DNA of 41,867 nt. Source: an uncultured Rothia sp. (lineage in GTDB: Bacteria; Actinomycetota; Actinomycetes; Actinomycetales; Micrococcaceae). Positions 39,940 through 41,867 of the stretch are shown in pieces. The stretch is from assembly GCA_937935205.1 (NCBI GenBank), contig CALGXU010000089.1:1-41867 (forward strand), read 5' to 3'. The translations under genes were made by a program, and so were the position numbers. Under the pieces are notes generated by a model. That model was not told the origin of the DNA. It saw only the letters and a program-made list of their open reading frames with translations, and searched no databases. How positions within the stretch are numbered: position 1 is the first letter of the stretch; each line of letters starts with the position of its first letter.

Positions 39940-41037
39940 TTACCACCCGGTCACGGCTTTGGCAACCTTGAGACCCGCAGCGACTCGTTTCTTGTGGTCT
40001 TTGCTCTTTAGGTTTTGGGCTGCGATTGTACCGAATGTGCCAAGTGCAATGCCGCCCAAGGCACCAGCGCCCTTCCAGAACATGTCTTCGCCTTTTTGTC
40101 GAGCTCGTGTCTTGTATGGGTTGTCTGCTGTTCGTCGGTAGTCGTTCTCCAGTCGCATTCGTTCGGTCAACGTCCGAAGCTCTTTGTTAGATAAAGACGT
40201 GACACTGTTCTTCTTCACCTTACCGGCTAGAGCGTCAGCATACTTACGCTCTTTGGATCGGACTTTTTTTTTACGAAGCCGCCATTTCATTCCTTTAATG
40301 CCATAGTGGTAAAGCTCTGGTGTGTGGGTATCGCTGTGTAAAGTCGTAACATTATAGACTTTACGATTGTTCGGCACTTTCCAGTTCTTAGGGATCTTCG
40401 GCGACACATCAGTGAACGGAGTCTTCAGATGTTCTGTAGCGTTCATCATCCGTTTACCGCCGACCCTCTCGCGGGATTTTCGTAAGCTCTTACCCTTATA
40501 CCGAGCATATCCATACATTCCAGCACCGAGAGCTATTGGCGCAAGTGCCGAGCCGATCTCAATACCGAGCTTAGCCCGCCGAACATGTTTTTGTATGACG
40601 TCATGGCGTTGCTTAACGCTCATGTCACGCCACTTTTTACGTTTCTTCTTACCCCGTTGCCGACTTTTTTTGCGACCCCACTTCATACCTTTTATGCCAT
40701 AGTGGTAAAGTTCTGAAGTGTCATCATCGCTGTGACGAGCGTTCAGCATCATAGTGCGATAGGCGAGAGCACCTGTCGCTGCGCCAATAGCAGCTTTTGC
40801 CCCGTACCGGAGCATCTTCTGTTTCTTGGTTAGTTTACGCTTAGCTACAAATTGTCCGGTACCAGGATGGTAATACAGATCATGGGTTCTCGGCGTTACC
40901 GGTCGGCCTCGCCAATCCACCCCGACACTATCTCGTGGCATACCGGTTCGCTGACGTGCTTTTCGGACGCCTCGCCGCATGCCAGGAACACCATAGTGGT
41001 AGAGTTCATCATGGTGTTGCGGTGTTAACTCAAACAA
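39940..41037 (-). CDS. Protein with three ELYHYG tags
   Basis: This 365-residue, Lys/Arg-rich protein carries three tags: ELYHYGVPGMRRG (11-23), ELYHYGIKGMKWG (109-121) and ELYHYGIKGMKWR (231-243). Each is followed by a run of basic residues and a hydrophobic Ala/Gly stretch. ARHSDDDTS and TLHSDTHTP precede the second and third, so the protein looks like three tagged units joined end to end. The start is a TTG at 41037 with GGAGG seven bases upstream. It may be cut into three tagged peptides and packaged with DNA, which is inference. Confidence 0.85.
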   Translation of the reverse strand: MFELTPQHHDELYHYGVPGMRRGVRKARQRTGMPRDSVGVDWRGRPVTPRTHDLYYHPGTGQFVAKRKLTKKQKMLRYGAKAAIGAATGALAYRTMMLNARHSDDDTSELYHYGIKGMKWGRKKSRQRGKKKRKKWRDMSVKQRHDVIQKHVRRAKLGIEIGSALAPIALGAGMYGYARYKGKSLRKSRERVGGKRMMNATEHLKTPFTDVSPKIPKNWKVPNNRKVYNVTTLHSDTHTPELYHYGIKGMKWRLRKKKVRSKERKYADALAGKVKKNSVTSLSNKELRTLTERMRLENDYRRTADNPYKTRARQKGEDMFWKGAGALGGIALGTFGTIAAQNLKSKDHKKRVAAGLKVAKAVTGW

Positions 41038-41380
41038 CGCTCAACCTCCATAACATTTCGTCTCGACAGGCTTGATGAGCCTCTTTCACAGCTGTGTTAA
41101 TCGACGGGTCAAACTTCAACCGGACATCCATAGTCACAAACGTCTCGATGAGATTCTCGATGATGTGACGAGGTGTTGTTGTCTTGAGTTCGTCGATGTC
41201 GTACAGCTCCGTCCAACCCTCACTCCCCCGATCAACAGGACTTGACCGTTTGATGACAGGGCAAGCTTGGAACACCACGGCTAGAGAGGAGTTCATCAAG
41301 CTTTTAACATCAACGTCGAAGTCGGTGTTGTCGGGGGAGATGTTGAGCAGCTTCTTCACGTCTTGTAAAGCACTACCCAT
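41030..41380 (-). CDS. Head-tail connector (gp6-like)
   Basis: This 116-residue, helix-rich protein starts MGSALQDVKKLLNISPDNTDF. It has FDVDVKSLMNSSLAVVFQAC, then GWTELYDIDELKTTTPRHIIENLIETFVTMDVRLKFDPS in pieces, and ends ACRDEMLWRLSVV. This matches the pattern of gp6-like adaptor proteins that sit below the portal. Its position between the endolysin and the tagged protein, upstream of the terminase, is unusual. The ATG at 41380 overlaps the endolysin stop (TGATG). Confidence 0.83.
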   Translation of the reverse strand: MGSALQDVKKLLNISPDNTDFDVDVKSLMNSSLAVVFQACPVIKRSSPVDRGSEGWTELYDIDELKTTTPRHIIENLIETFVTMDVRLKFDPSINTAVKEAHQACRDEMLWRLSVV

Positions 41381-41867
41381 CACGATAGCCGTTCGTTCAC
41401 GATCCGCTGAATCTCCAGCGGGTCCCACCCCTCACGCTCCAACCGTTGGAATCGTTCAGCGCCGTTGCCGTACTGACCTCGGATCACCATGTTGACTACC
41501 TCGTCTTGCGAAGGGCGAACCTTCGGAGTAGGAAGTGGAACCGGACCAACGGGTTTTGCGCCGGTGATTTCGTCGTAGATCTGAGCGGCACGGTTGACGT
41601 AGTTATGATAGTGGCTTCCGCCTAGGAATGGGCCAGGGCAACCGGTAGCGAAGAAGTCCATGTGACGGAAAACGTTCACTCCGATCTTGGGTCGTCCGAG
41701 TCGGTAGAACTTGTGGAGGTGGGCAACAAGTTTTGCACCGGTTTCCATCGTCTCAGGATCAACTCGCCAATCTGGGGCGCCTGTGCTATTAGCATGCTCA
41801 ATAGAGATACCATGGTTGTTGCCATTTGCGTTAGCCGTAGCCCAAGCGATATCGGAATCGTACACAT
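41380..41867 (-). CDS. Endolysin, C-terminal part with Cpl-7-type wall-binding repeat
   Basis: This is residues 80-241 of the endolysin begun at 1-293; the last 55 bases duplicate the window's start. The amidase domain continues (AWATANANGNNHGISIEHAN) and supplies the remaining zinc ligands in FRHMDFFATGCPG (His148, Cys156). After a Pro-rich linker (PVGPVPLPTPKVRP), residues about 200-240 match one Cpl-7/CW_7 repeat: DEVVNMVIRGQYGNGAERFQ, then WDPLEIQRIVNERL. Such repeats bind cell-wall muropeptides of Gram-positive hosts. There is no signal peptide, so export needs the holin. Confidence 0.92.
   Translation of the reverse strand, partial: VYDSDIAWATANANGNNHGISIEHANSTGAPDWRVDPETMETGAKLVAHLHKFYRLGRPKIGVNVFRHMDFFATGCPGPFLGGSHYHNYVNRAAQIYDEITGAKPVGPVPLPTPKVRPSQDEVVNMVIRGQYGNGAERFQRLEREGWDPLEIQRIVNERLS
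41813..41867. repeat. Terminal direct repeat (contig overlap), right copy
   Basis: Identical to bases 1-55; see the left copy. Confidence 0.95.

Noticed and set aside
1..41867. Lysogeny functions (integrase, repressor, attachment site)
   Set aside because: No integrase or recombinase motifs and no repressor-like stand-alone helix-turn-helix gene were found on either strand.

Overview
The window is a circularly closed genome of a tailed, siphovirus-type bacteriophage. The first 55 bases recur as the last 55 bases (1-55 = 41813-41867), so the unique length is 41,812 bp and the endolysin gene runs across the artificial contig ends. Every convincing gene lies on the minus strand. I see no integrase, excisionase, repressor, tRNA or CRISPR array, which suggests a virulent phage. 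The endolysin ends in a Cpl-7-type wall-binding repeat, the tail tip is of the ReqiPepy6 Gp37 type and the holin resembles the r1t class. These point to a Gram-positive host, perhaps an actinobacterium, but the host cannot be fixed from the sequence.

Layout, read in transcription order (high to low coordinates). Packaging, head and tail (about 4.1 kb down to 0, then 41.8 down to 21.0 kb): a DxDGD-type multidomain RNA polymerase, a small conserved protein, a TerS-like protein, an HNH endonuclease, the endolysin (across the ends), a head-tail connector, a protein with three ELYHYG(I/V)xGM tags, the large terminase, a second tagged protein, portal, a protease-capsid fusion, two connector/completion proteins, the major tail protein, a tail chaperone, a second tail-tube-like protein, a tail-fibre-like protein, a gp10-like completion protein, a 2183-residue tape measure, distal tail and Gp37-like tip proteins, then two holin-like proteins.

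Small-gene and replication region (21.0 to 9.0 kb): short proteins in promoter-gene-terminator cassettes, then a long operon of small membrane proteins, including a family sharing a GLPxxx...GW C-terminal domain. These lead into a 1254-residue fusion of SF3 helicase, primase-like and family B DNA polymerase domains, followed by an SSB-like protein. From 9.0 to 4.2 kb come a DUF3310 protein, several small proteins, an SF2 helicase, a long hairpin-rich non-coding region (likely origin), a VRR-NUC nuclease and a RecB/Cas4-like nuclease.

Two features suggest a coherent and little-described system. First, the RNA polymerase begins with DDSEYLAHVG, resembling the DDTSELYHYG tags of the two tagged proteins in the head module, so it may be packaged in and ejected from the virion. 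Second, six copies of a 30-32 bp motif with a TATATG box and a TTCGTAC box, at spacing unlike sigma-70 promoters, precede small genes and the VRR-NUC gene. They are candidate promoters, either for the phage polymerase or for a host sigma factor used early. Function calls rest on visible motifs and recalled family resemblance; no database search was run.
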